In this document: piece after piece, positions 24,250-36,700 of the stretch | Position numbering within the stretch: position 1 is the stretch's first letter | Layout: every line of letters starts with the position of its first letter | Source of the DNA: Micropterus salmoides | Taxonomy: Eukaryota; Chordata; Actinopteri; Centrarchiformes; Centrarchidae | NCBI RefSeq assembly: GCF_014851395.1 | Contig: NW_024041150.1 | Span: forward strand, 31,126,305-31,190,304 | DNA: 64,000 nt | Direction: 5' to 3' | Made by a program: the position numbers and the translations under genes | The notes under the pieces: model-generated | The model's input: only the letters and a program-made list of their open reading frames with translations | Told to the model about the DNA's origin: nothing | Database searches by the model: none

Positions 24250-25450
24250 CATACACAGAAATCCCAAATTCTAAAGTCATGAGCCGGCAACACTAGGAAA
24301 GCAGAAGAATTTTCCTGGAAGAAATGGGAAGATAACTCCACACTGCATAAAATAGACAACAGATGGGTGAAGAACCTGTCAGATAAGGGAACTTACCAAA
24401 ACAGAACAACAATGTTCTGGCCAAACGATTAAACTTTGCCATCAGACCACAGCAGCTATCAGTAGTTGACCTCATCGCGGTAGCAGAATCAACCATAGAA
24501 GAACAAATTAACAGAAAAAAAACAGCTCAGGCTGAAGGTTTCAGTAGCTATTTCCAATGCAAAGGCACCCCCTACCAACCTCACCATCCATGAAAGGAAA
24601 GCTGTGACATCACTAAGCAAGGATCAAAACATCCCTTTCATGCTAGCTGACAAAAGAAGATGCATGGTAGTCCTAAACACAGTGGACTACCATAGCAGAG
24701 TCAGCACACTACTCAGTGACACTAATACATATTAAACACTAAGGCGAGATCCCACCAGTGGACAGTAGAAAATCACCCGTGAACAATATCACCGCTTGTA
24801 TCCTGGAGAAGCCATCCCCTGCATATACGAACTACCAAAGATTCATAAAGAAGGAAGCCCCCTCAGGTCCATTATCAGCAGTATCAACTCACTTCACTTG
24901 TCAAAATATATATTTACTGTCCTAGCCCCCTTGGTCGGCACGCCAAAACTCCATTGACTTTGTGAACAAAGTTCAAGAACTGAAACTGAACCCAGGTGAA
25001 ACCATGGTGTACTATCATGTGACTTCCTTGTTCACATTTATCCCCACCATGGAGGTAGTGGAAAACGTAAGGACACGACTGCTACAAGACAACACCCTGA
25101 ACAACAGAACTAACCACAGCTCAGACCAGATTTTTGAACTCGCTGTCTGAACACCACCTATTTCCAACACAACGGGGGATTCGACAGACAGAAACATGGC
25201 TGTGCCATAGGATCAGCAGTAAATCCTATTGTGGCCAACATCTAAATAGAAAGCAGAGTCCTGAAGTCCTTCAGAGGAACACCACCGAGCCCTTGGTACA
25301 GAAATGTGGACGGTACATGGGTCAAAATTTAAACCCAAGATGGATGCACATCTTGTGGATATCCAAATTGGACCTTTGAGGAAACAGCTATAAGATCCAG
25401 GAAGAATACCAACACTACAGGTGATGAGGAAAATAAGAGTAAACTCTGAT
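24250..25450 (+). mobile_element. Penelope-like (Neptune-type) retroelement remnant
   Basis: Broken frames on the plus strand spell, in order, segments typical of Penelope-like reverse transcriptases: RWVKNLSDKG, ...YRLYPGEAIPCIYELPKIHK, VNKVQELKLNPGETMVYYHV followed by TSLFTFIPT, LLQDNTLNNRTN, then about 25,170-25,320 DRQKHGCAIGSAVNPIVANI and RNVDGTWVKI. The usual YVDDTWV active-site motif is damaged here (NVDGTWV). Many stops and frameshifts show it is long dead. No GIY-YIG endonuclease part is evident. Confidence 0.8.
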
Positions 25451-27050
25451 ACTGGAGTATCAGAGAAACTCAGGAGGATTTTTAACATATACAATTATTA
25501 TAAAGGATATAGACTTGAGTTTTTCACTAATTTTGAAGTTGTTTAACTGCATAGTGGTGCTAGCAGAACATTCGGTGGGTTGTCAAAGTCAGTAGGCTTC
25601 ATCATCTTCCATACAAAATGTCAAGGCAATGCATCCTAAAGGTTTTTATTTTCTGATATTTCAATCTGGAGGATGAAATATCACCTCCCACCTTGAACCA
25701 CTGATAACTAACTACCTAATTCAGCCAGACGTTTTGCCAGGAGTTGTTTCTTTCAACACCTCAACTTTAGTCAGCACATTATGAGTCTTTTTATAAATCG
25801 TAAATAAAACCAATGATCTCCAAAAACAGTTTTTTCCTCTCACCTTCACTCCTGCAAACGACTGTTTGCTGTTTAAATTTGGAACAGACATTCATGTTTC
25901 TCACAGAATAAGTTGTAATAACTTTGGCCTTTCTTCTGAAGCTTGCAAAACAGGGTCGAAATCAGTAAGTAGGAATTTATGTTTTCATCTGTATAATTCT
26001 AAAATGCTTACATTAGCTTAACAACTTATCAACAATATATCACCAGTTACCTTGACATGCTGAGAAGGTCGAGATGGCACATCATTCAACGTCATAGAAA
26101 AAAGAAAATTGACAACAGAGAAAAGACTAATCAGCTTATGCATGGCCAGGCTGCAAGCAATGTTTGTAATAAACACTGTCACACTTGTTTCAGTTGCACA
26201 GTGAAGAACACGGGCACAGATTTATTCTTGTCAGCTACTGAAGTCATCAGATATACATAAAAATGTATTGTATGTTATGTCATTTATAATGTGATGAATA
26301 ATGTACAACCTCTTCTGCCAACTGGGTGTTGCTCAAGGATATTAGATATGTAGATATATACACACACATACACATTATATATATTTCTTTTGTCGTGCTT
26401 GAGTTTATCCTGGGAGTGGGTCTGTTTAGGTCACCAAAAATGTTTATTTAACTTGGCCAGTTAGGATGGCATTTTGATAAGGGCCCTATCTTACAACAGG
26501 TGCACAGTGCAGCGTCAGTGTCATTGCTAGTCATAGTCAGTGCCAACGTTGTGTAAGTAGGATGTACTTGTGTGCCTAGGGAAGTGTTGGTATAAAAATG
26601 AGGTGCATTTTGAGTGTTCCCATTAGCAGCATTTCTTTCTTGAGGCAGCAGAAAGCAGTTGACCAACAAAACTTGGTCTAAAGTTTGTATTCACTGGAAT
26701 GGCCAAGATAACAAGGGTTAATTGTCATTTTTGTTTGCTGTACACTGCTTTTTGGATAGGTGTGTGCCCTCTCAGAGTGAGGTATTTTTTATTCCTATGC
26801 TCATCTCCACCAGTGATTCCACCCTTTGGATGCCAGATTGCCTACAGACCACAGAAGACACATGTGAGTCGGGGCACTTCCTTGCTGCTGAAATGATTAA
26901 GGCCAACACAGGTCTATGACATGCTCTGGTTGGTAGCACAGAAGCTGACACTCCTGCTAATAGTAACTCTGAAATGTCAGCCACTGCTATGAGATCTGAA
27001 ACTTACTGATGTGTCAATGAACTATTTGATTCCTTTTTAAAATATAAATT
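25451..27050. other. Repeat-rich spacer, no gene seen
   Basis: No coding exon recognised. About 26,470-27,000 (beginning near CTATCTTACAACAGGTGCAC and containing CATTGCTAGTCATAG) has the feel of a frequent non-autonomous fish DNA element, but I cannot name it. Confidence 0.35.
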
Positions 27051-27067
27051 ATTATTATTATTATTAT

Positions 27068-27180
27068 TAGAATCAGAATCAGAATCAGAAGGAGCTTTAT
27101 TGCAAAGTAGTATTTTACACATATGAGGAATTTGCTTTAGTGATAAGGTGCTACATGTAGACAAACATACAGCTGACATA
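27068..27180 (-). repeat. Fish retroelement 3' tail ('AGAATCAG' repeats, then 'GAGCTTTATTGC')
   Basis: Short tandem AGAATC units joined to GGAGCTTTATTGCAAAGTA form a very common fish repeat end, probably a LINE 3' end in reverse orientation. It lies beside a TTA microsatellite. Confidence 0.5.
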
Positions 27181-27421
27181 AATAAATGTAGAAATATGTA
27201 AATATGGAATGAACAAATGCAAGTTGTATAAGACTAATAAAAGAAGAGAGAAAAGAATACTATTAAGATAAACTATTTGAAGAGAAAGAACAATGTGGCA
27301 GATATTTACATGTGCATTACTCTGGTTTGTGTTGTTCAGATGAATTGCAGAGAATATTGTGTACATAAATATATAAATTGACTATAAAAATATAGAACAT
27401 ATAGAATAGTATTATTATCAA

Positions 27422-27488
27422 TATTATTATTATTATTATTATTATTATTGTTGTTGTTGTTAGTAGTAGTAGTAGTAGTAGTAGTATT
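27422..27488. repeat. Compound microsatellite (ATT)n(GTT)n(AGT)n
   Basis: Three successive trinucleotide runs are directly visible. Confidence 0.9.
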
Positions 27489-27693
27489 AATATTTATATA
27501 TTTTTATTTATTAGAATTCAAAAATATGTTTGGCTTTAAAAGCTGTGTTACTATGTTTTGTGAAAGGCATTGTTGGCACTGGAAGAAAAAAAGTACTGGT
27601 GCATGTTGAAATTTGTTTAGCAAATGTGGTAAATTCAAAACAGGTTTTAACATGTTGTATCATCACCCAGAGGGTATAAGTGTACATTCTGAG

Positions 27694-30074
27694 AAAACTG
27701 ACCTACTGTGATGTTACGAGCAGACATCATCACATGTGTAACATTGAGTGCATGTTCAAATTCATGACCAAGTTATCTGGCAACCTGACTTACAAACCTG
27801 TTGAGCCTGTTCCCACCGTCATTAACTCTCAAAACACTGGATGCAGAGATTCAATACACTCTGAGATTGAAAATGATGTCATCAGCAGGTGATCACATCC
27901 AAAAAGGGCCAAGCTATACGAGTGGACTTTCCTTTGGACTGACAGAAAGTTTGTCTCAATATTCCATGTGTGTAAAATGCAAATCCATCAGTGTAGAACT
28001 GTGATTCACAAGTATGTACCTAAGTTTTTGTAAATTAATTTACTGTATTCACCGATATTATTTTATTTATTAATACATTTATTTATTTTATGAATTTACA
28101 AATCTTTTTTGTATTTGTGGGAGGAGATTGTGAATCTGTTCACACAAAAAATATTGAGACAAAATTATCTCCTTAGTGTTCTTAAATTGTATGGTCACAA
28201 ACTGTCTGGCACTTTCATTTTACAACTATACAAATACCTGTGTACCTGTCTGCAGTTGTACCCACCTACCTTGGGTGTGGCATTTCACTGCAGTCACTCT
28301 AGTCAGGTTTCACATTATGTAGATGCGAATCAAATGATGTGAAATACAAGGGTGTCACTTGTGTAGAAAGACTGTTTAGAAAGTGGTGGGGACATAGGGA
28401 CACTTAGCTTGCGAGACATTACAATATGCAATATTAGGTTCATGAGAATGACACGAAAAGATCCTTAAACAGTGTTTTCATTTTAAAACAAGACAGTGAT
28501 GTCTCTCATTGAAGGTTTAGGATCCAATAAAAATGATTTATCTTTGTGTGGAAAAAAACACTAGATTCATACTGATTAAAGCCTCTGTTAAGGTTTTCGT
28601 TTACATAAGTGTTGTTTATCCACTCTTACGCCTCAGTGCTTTAGAAAATCTGTATATACACACATATATATATAATATATCTGTATATATTGGATGTGAA
28701 AACACAACGATCTTTCACAAGATGGAAACGATAGGGACAAGTCAGTTTATACCTAGTTCTTAGAAAATCAAGGCGTTGTCAGTGATAGGCCAATATACAG
28801 AAGAAAAAAAACACCAGTCAACATTTAAGGGACTGGCATTTGGACTGTCAGTTGCTAAGTCCCACCTCCCCCTCGGATCAAAGCGGGTGTCAAGGTTTAG
28901 AAGACGAAAGCAGAAATATCTTGTTGGCCACGAAAAGACAAACAAAACACCATAAGAGACAGTCGGTTTCTTTTTATTTCGTTTGTTTAACGCCAATGGG
29001 CAATGGTGTTTATAAACTGCAGCTCAGGAAAGATAAGCCAGTTTAACTGGAACTGTGGAAAGTGTGTTTTGTGTTGTGACAACGCAGCTGGTGTGTAGCC
29101 ATTGTTAAGGATTTGATTTTGGTGGGTCTTAATAGTGACAGGTAGGAAATTATACAGCTATTAATTCTGAAATATGTTGTCTAGCTTTATATTGTATGGC
29201 TACAGTGATTCTCTCATATTTTATTTGCATACTGTAGGCCTAATCTCTGTTCATCCTACTCACACACCAGTAGTGAGCACAGACATCGTATGTAGCCTGC
29301 ACCACCCCTGCTTCCAACTTATGTGTGTGTTTGCTAAATGAGTGAGTGACATGAGCGACACAGCTGTTGTATCAGAAGTTAATTTGAGCATGTACCGTGG
29401 CCACAGCTGACTCCACGCTGTGTTCGGGCGGAGTGTAATTCAGCCTAAACATCACTTACTGTGACAAACTGTTCTCAGGTCAGATCGACGTCAGATAAAT
29501 AACGATACGTGATACAAATGTTGACTGGCAAGCCGATGTTGGTAACGATGGCAAAGATAGCGGAATATAAACGTGATCGATGGTACGAAGCTGTGTCACA
29601 GGTTAATCTGGGCGCTCTTCCCTCATACAGTGCGGTGTCACCAAAACCACATCACATATCAATGGCAGTTTGGGACATCAAGGCTTTACATCATAGGCTA
29701 CATCATATAGCCTACAAAACCTTTATAGGCCTAAATTAGGGCTGCCCGAATACATTTTCTTCGGAAGTCGGCGTGGGAGTCTCTGTCTGCGTGTAATTCA
29801 CAGAGTAGTCAACTAAAACAACAATAACCAAATCTTTGTTTTTAACTTTAATCCCTGCTCAGTCAGCACACATGCAGGCGTGTTTCACTCTTTTGTGTCT
29901 TTTGCATGGGTCATGTGGCACCTTTTCACCTCAGTTAATTTTAATTAAAGTTATAAATTCTTGGACTTTAACACAAACCTGTGTGTTGATCTGCTTTGTA
30001 TGTAAAAAGCAAAATCTACAAACCCTCTGATTTAAAATATGGCTTTCTTTTATTTATAGATATAGTAGCTACAG
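27694..30074 (+). other. Upstream region of copy 2
   Basis: No convincing coding exon. The last 30 bases (TTATTTATAG ... GCTACAG) are acceptor-like and lead into the 5' UTR part of the large exon. Part (about 29,615-29,925) is also present at 43,918-44,300 upstream of the truncated copy 2b, so this flank duplicated with the gene. I saw no full ISRE like that of copy 1. Confidence 0.5.
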
Positions 30075-30084
30075 GAAACTGAAA
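30075..30084 (+). promoter_or_regulatory. IRF-type GAAANNGAAA element before the copy 2 start codon
   Basis: GAAACTGAAA seven bases before ATG 30092, the same as in copies 1 and 3. Confidence 0.4.
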
Positions 30085-30091
30085 GTCCAAG

Positions 30092-32839
30092 ATGGCCAGC
30101 AGACCAGCCCTGTCCACTGCTGGAAGTCGTGGAATTTACGTGGGAAGCGAATTCAGAGATTCCCTCTCACTCTTGGATTTTCTTTATGCAAATCATTTTG
30201 AAGGAGAGTCTTTCCATCCAAAATATCTTGAGCAGACGGAGGAAAACTTTTACCGAGGAGCCCCACCTGAATGGTTAAACTTTCACATAAGTGAACAGGC
30301 AGAGTCAGATGGCACTGGAACTCCTTTTATTAAACGAGATGGATATGATACACTTGTGCATCAAATTCGCCAAAGAGGAAAACAACGTGAAACAACAACT
30401 ATTAAACTGTTCCACCAGCCAGGATGTGGGGGAACCACATTGGCCATGCAGGTGTTGTGGGACTTGCGGAAAACCTTCAGGTGTGCTGCTTTAACAGGCT
30501 CAACCTCAAACATTACAGATGTTGCAGAGGAGGTGGTCCACCTTTTCACAGCTGGCAGTCAAGGCCGCCTGAACACTGTGCTGCTGTTACTGAAGGATGA
30601 GCAGAATTTGGATGATCTGCAAGAAAAAATTATGATGAAGATTGCTGAACAGGAGATAGTCACCAATATGCCTGTAGTGATTTTCCTCAGCTGTATTAGA
30701 AAGGATGCAGTTCTACAGAGTGACCATGTTTTCCTACAGGAAGTGCTTTCTGAGTCAGAGAAGCAAAAGTTTAATGAGAAAAAGGAGGAGCTCAGCACAA
30801 AATACGGTGATAAATCAAAGAAGTTCCATGGCTTTAACATAATACAAACTAATTTCTCTCAGGCTTACATCAAGGAGGCCTGTGCTGTGTTCAAAACAAT
30901 CAAGAGAGCAAACAAATCACAGAAGACCCAGCTTGCTGCCTTCCTGTCCCTGCTGAATGCCTATGTACCAGGCTCATATCTCCTGGAGTCTCAGTGCCTG
31001 GACTTATTCAAATGTGAAGACTCCATCCATGGAGACCTTTCATTGGAGGACAGAATGAAGCCCTTTAGTGATCTCATCATCACCTTCCAACGAGATACCA
31101 GATCTGAAAAAAGAGTCTGCATGGCTCACCCTATGATAGCAAAGTGTTGCACTGAGATGATGGCTGAGGCAGGTGTGACCAGAAGTGACACAACAAGAAA
31201 CCTCCTGACCTGTTTGTGCAGCGATGAGGTTCCTCCATCTTTGCTTGGTTTTGTCAAAGACATGTTAACCAAAAGAAGACCAAACAAATGAAACATGAAG
31301 AGAACCCGATCATTAGCACAGATATTAAAGAGGACCCAGAAAGATTTTCTAGACTGATTCTTGACATTCAAAAGATGGAGGGCAATGACCAGAGTGCATC
31401 AGTTTTAAAGGTGGCAACAAAACAATTTGATCAAAATCCATTTTATCCTCAGGCACTTGCTCGTTTCTATTATATAGAACTAAAAGACTACAATAAGGCA
31501 GAAATGTGGGCAAAGCGAGCAAAGGAAAGAGATCCCCAGAATTCATTTGTTGCTGATACACTGGGACAAGTCTACAAGAACTGTTTGAAGAACAAAGACC
31601 GTCCTGTCAAACCGAGAGCAATTTTGCAACTGGCCACAAAAGCCATTGAAGCTTTCAAAGATGAAGAAGAACTTGCTGAAAATGAACATGGGACAGACAT
31701 GAAAGAAGATGGCAACACTAAAGTCTCACATACTTTTAACACCAGAGGGCAGTTTGGTTACCTGCAGGTTTGCAACCTTGTGTTTGACCTACTTGTTCGT
31801 CAAAACCAAACCTGGAGAGGAGTTCTCACAAAGAAGGTGTCCATGGGCTCTGTCCTGGAATTACTTGGAGACAACAAACTCTACAGATTTAACGACCTCA
31901 TTAACAGTCTCAGAGACGAGGTTGAGAGAAAATGTGCCTTTTTTGACAAATTTCTGACCTACTCAAAGCCTGACATGAAGAAAGACGATGCCCTGTACAT
32001 TTCTAGAGACACCTCAGACTGCTACAGGAAGTATGTCGGAGAATCTCCACCAAAACATTTAAAACAAAAAGGTGCTGATCTCATCCAGAAGCTTAAACAA
32101 AACCAGGCAGACACCTCTGCTGGCGTACTCTCATGTCTTGACAGAGAATACACTGAATCAGAGATTAAAGAAGTCACTACATGGTGGGAAGAAATTGTTC
32201 TATACAAAGATTCGGTAACAGCTCTGGTCAACTACATCTTTTCTCATATCATGCTAATAAATGTGGGAGCAATATTTCCCTCTAATTGCAAGTTTTTAAC
32301 TGCATTCAGACAGAAAATGCCACTGACCTCCAAAGACGCACCTGAACTCCACATGTTAGCCCTCCTCTTGTACTGGCCAACAGACATTGAAGAGAAATGT
32401 GTCTTTGACCTTAGTCAGTTAATTCAGTGTATGCGCTGTTCTTATGACCATGCATATAAGACACACTTTCGTTCAAGGTACCTCCGCCCTCTGTTTTTCA
32501 TTGGAAAAGGTCAAGATCTGAACAGAATTGTTCACAGAAAGGTCCTCGAGGGATTGGTTCTTAAGCAGAATAAGGAAACAATGCAAGACTGGGGCAACAA
32601 CTGGAACAATGAGAAGATTTTTAAAGATCCCGAGGTCCAAAAACGCCTTCTCAAAGTTGATGGGGAGGTACGAAACTACAGAGTCTATGCAACTGTTGGT
32701 GGCACAGCGATTAAGGTGGATGCAAACCTGCAAAACAGCCTCTGGAAATCACCCCAAGTTTCCTTTTATCTTGGATTTACCATCAGAGGTCCTGTAGCCT
32801 TTGACATCCAGACACAAACTGAAGAAAAGGGTGAGAAGG
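30092..32839 (+). CDS. samd9l-like: Copy 2 large exon: NTPase, TPR-like, OB-fold, with a 1-base deletion
   Basis: It is highly similar to copy 1, with the same Walker A-like PGCGGTT and Walker B-like LLLLKDE. After the NTPase part, the A tract at 31282-31284 is one base shorter than in copy 3. The first frame therefore stops at 31291 (399 codons) and the rest is open from 31288. The exon is about 55 residues longer than in copy 1, with extra sequence around the segment KTKPGEE/RQNQTWRGV and the stretch at 32,200-32,290. It ends in two donors nine bases apart (GTGAGA at 32831, GTAACA at 32840). Without splicing it would end in GNIL. Confidence 0.82.
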
Positions 32840-33710
32840 GTAACATACTATAACTTTATCTATAGTATGTTACCTAAATATCTAGTTCCTCTGTGTATAT
32901 TTTAGTACATGTTATTAGTAGAGTGCATAACTTTCACAACTGTAACATAAATGTTGCACACTTGAAAACACCCTAGCTTTCCAGCATAAAATATATTGTA
33001 AATGCCACTATATTGTTCTTTATTGCATAATATTCCATATTTGCCATATACCATTGAGCAACAAATTCAGCCGGCAATGAAATAATCACTATGATGTGTT
33101 GATTGTCTTCAAAAACAAATTGACCCTTTCTGTTATCTTGTCATTGAGTGTCAGCGATTTGCCATCAAAGTTTTTGGTAGATGGTTCAGTAACAGAACGT
33201 CATTGGAAATGGAAAAATTTAAACACACACACACATATATAATATGTGCTCCAAAATTATTAAGTAATACAAACACCTTGTAGTCACCTAACATTTTATG
33301 TATTTTTAGCTTATTTATTTGTTTGCACCTGTTACCTACTAACATAGTGCAACATCATCATAGTAAAACATAACATGTTGTGCTTCAGCAGCTAAACTTG
33401 TTTAAATATTGCATTTTAAAAAGACTCTTCACCGAAAAAGGCCCGTGGATTATCAGGAGTTTACCTGTATATGAAATGTGCTTTACAAATAAAATAGTCT
33501 TGACTAATGATATCCCATTCCATTGTACTTTGTGGCAGTAAAGGCATTGGAGCTACGTGGCGGTAGTATCTCAAACTCTGAGCAAATAAAACCAGAACTG
33601 TCTGCCTGGACAGATATCACTGGAGGTAAGTACAGTAAGAATTAAATGTATTTTTTGGAAATTTCAGTAACAGAACGTCATGGGAAATGGAAAAATTGAA
33701 ACACACACAT

Positions 33711-33756
<46 letters not shown>

Positions 33757-36700
33757 TATGACAGCTGATAAAAAAGAAATGCCAAAAAAAACAAACAGAA
33801 ATGCCTTTTATGTTTGACCTCAAACATAAAAAGATATGTTTGAGGTCATTTAGGAAAACAGTGTCCGCATTGCATCGTTTGACCACCAGAGAAGTTTAGT
33901 CCCACTCGGTTCGTAACTTGATTACAATTCAAAATCAATCAATATATTGGAATTCCGGTATCACTCGGTCTTTCTGAAACTTTTTTCTTTTTATGTTATT
34001 ATTTAAGCTCACAGGTGATCTCTACTCAGTAGTTTAACATTGAGACTAATGCGAATGTACAGGAAGACAAAAGGGATTCATAATAGTGCCAAAACTTAAA
34101 ATAATCCAACTCTGCAATTCTACAAAGATGTTGTGCCTCTATTACATCATCATTTAGGTTTTCAGGCACATTTACAGCATAATTAAGTCTTAAGCAGCAC
34201 TTTACAACCAAAAAAATCTGATGAACCCCCACAGTACTCTACCTGTCACAACATCATCTTGTCTGTCCACTTGTGACCAAAACAATTAGAGGAACATTTT
34301 AAGGAAAGAACAGGTGGCCTCTAATTAAAATGATATTCGTAACACAAGAAGCAATAATGTTTGTTTGTTTTAATCTACAAAGGTTATTGTTGTAGATTTG
34401 TACGGTCAACATAGTTCATACTAGAATGTAGGTGAAATATTTAGATTTTGTCCTTGTGAAACGTGTGTCCTCCACTTTAACCTGTCGTGTAAAATAGTAA
34501 ATTGTACATAACAATTATGATATTTACCAGTTAAGAAAAAACATTTCATTCAGATGAAGGAGCATCTTAACTAAACTTAACATCCAGGAGAATACTGATT
34601 GTTAAACATTCTTACTATAAGAAAATATATAAGAAAGTTATAAGAACATGGGATCATATTACAAACAGTAAAACACAGAGTAATGTAAATTAGGCACAAG
34701 GAGAGGCAGTTAACAATGGCATGCAATACTTCTTTTGTCCGCTGGGGGGGACACTGGTTCCATGAGAGGACCTGGGAATCCTCTGACCTATCTACTTATA
34801 GTTATCTCAATCTTTGGGTCAGGAGCAAAAGATGGTTATTTAAAACATGACAATATTTGTGTACCATATCATTTATAAAGAAAGTATATAAAGGTGCTTG
34901 GAACAAAGCATTAGTTACAACTTAAATTAAATGCAGGAATAACGGTGAGCATTGAAGATTAAAGAGCACTGCAAAATTAACTTATTTATGGTTTCTTCTT
35001 TTCAACACAGTTTCTAACAAGAACACGGTAATAGAAATACTCAAATATAAGTGTCAGGCCACTAAGTAACTTACAGATCATTTAATTCAAACAAGGTAAT
35101 AATAAGGTTTATGAGGAGACCACATTTATTTGTCTACAAAGGAATTTGAGGCTGTTCCTTTCCTGGCATCTGGCTTTCCTCACTAGTTTCACAACTGGGT
35201 GTGAATAGTGAGAGGGTTCTTTGATGTTTCGAGGTAACTAGCTTTTCTTATCAGTTTCAGCGTGAAAATGGGAGGGCAGCCTTTGTGTGTGTTGGATGTG
35301 TGATGCAGTCAGAGTTTGTTTAGTTTATGGTCACTGAGGTCCTCACAGCCTGGTTCAGGTTGAGGTTAGTCTCTGGACAAGGTAAATATTGTCATTTTAA
35401 TAGTCATGCATAGTCTGTTATCTCAACTTCACCGGAGGTGGTAGGTGTTATGGTCAAAACTGCCCAAACAGCACTTGTGAGTGAAGCAAACCTTTCACCC
35501 CCTCCTTTGGGCTACTTCAGCTGTCTGTTGAGGCTCGATATCTCAACCCCCCGTCTTGTTAGGTTAGGTTGGGTTAGGTTAACTTTATTGTCCCCAAGGG
35601 GAAATTCCGCTTGGGCACTGTGCAGAGTTGCTTCACAAAAAACATCACAAAAGGAATCACACATCACAAAACACATCAACAAGAACCTGAGAAGTATTGA
35701 CATGTTGTACTTCACAAGAAGAAAATATAAACACAGAAGAAAAAGGACATTGTTGACAACACAGTCCCATGGATTAATGTGCTAGTGTGGTTGTTGTGGC
35801 ACATTGCTCCATTGCACTAAAGTTTGTGTAAAGTAAAAAGGTACTTTTAACCAGTTTTATCCCATCGACTTGTCTGAGCTTTTAAAAACAGTACCACAAA
35901 TGAGTGTCCTCCAGCCCACTTGATGTAATACCTACAAAGTTTTTAGTGAAAGTAATGGATTTTGTTGGGCCCCATTTGATCTCTGTTTTCAACAGCTCCC
36001 TATCTACTGGTTGTGTCCCTGATTATTTTAAAATGGCTTGCGTGAACCCACTTTTAAAGAAACCTGGTTTAGATCCCTCCCTCCCACAAAATTTTAGACC
36101 AATTTCAAAACTGCCTTTTATTGTAAAGATTTTAGAAAGAATTGTGTCCAAACAGCTGCTTACTGTACTGGAAAATAACACATTATTTGAAAAGTTATAA
36201 TCTGGTTTCAGGAAGTACCACAGCACTGTGACTGCCCTGCTTAAAGTCACCAATGACCTTTTAATACTGATGAAGGTGTGTTCTCAGTCCTGGTACTCCT
36301 GGCCCTTAGCGCTGCTTTTGACACCATTGATCACAACATCATGTTAGACAGACTGAGGCACTGGGTGGGGATCTCTGGTACTGCCCTAGAATGGCTTTCA
36401 TCCTACCTGTCAAATAGGTTAATAAGTTTTGCGTGTCTGTAAACAACTATGTCTCCTCGTTCTGTCCAGTTAAATATGGTGTGCCTCAGGGGTCGGTCTT
36501 AGGACCCATTTTGTTTTCCTTGTATCTGCTTCTCCTTGGACATATTATCCATAAACATGGCATTTCTTTTCATATTTATGCTGATGACACACAAATATAC
36601 TTGCCCGTCAGATCCACAGATCCTGGAATGCTGAGTTCAAACAACTGCCTTTGTGAAGTTAAAAAATGGATGTCAAATAATTTCCTCCAGCTGAACTCAG

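Noticed and set aside
29509..29739. A 76-codon ORF upstream of copy 2, repeated at 50,245-50,475
   Set aside because: It is conserved between blocks only because the whole block is duplicated. The copy 2b counterpart (43,918-44,040) is disrupted, and no domain is recognisable.
34026..34232. A 68-codon minus-strand ORF, repeated at 55,759-55,965
   Set aside because: The repetition follows from the block duplication. It has no recognisable domain and no splice context.
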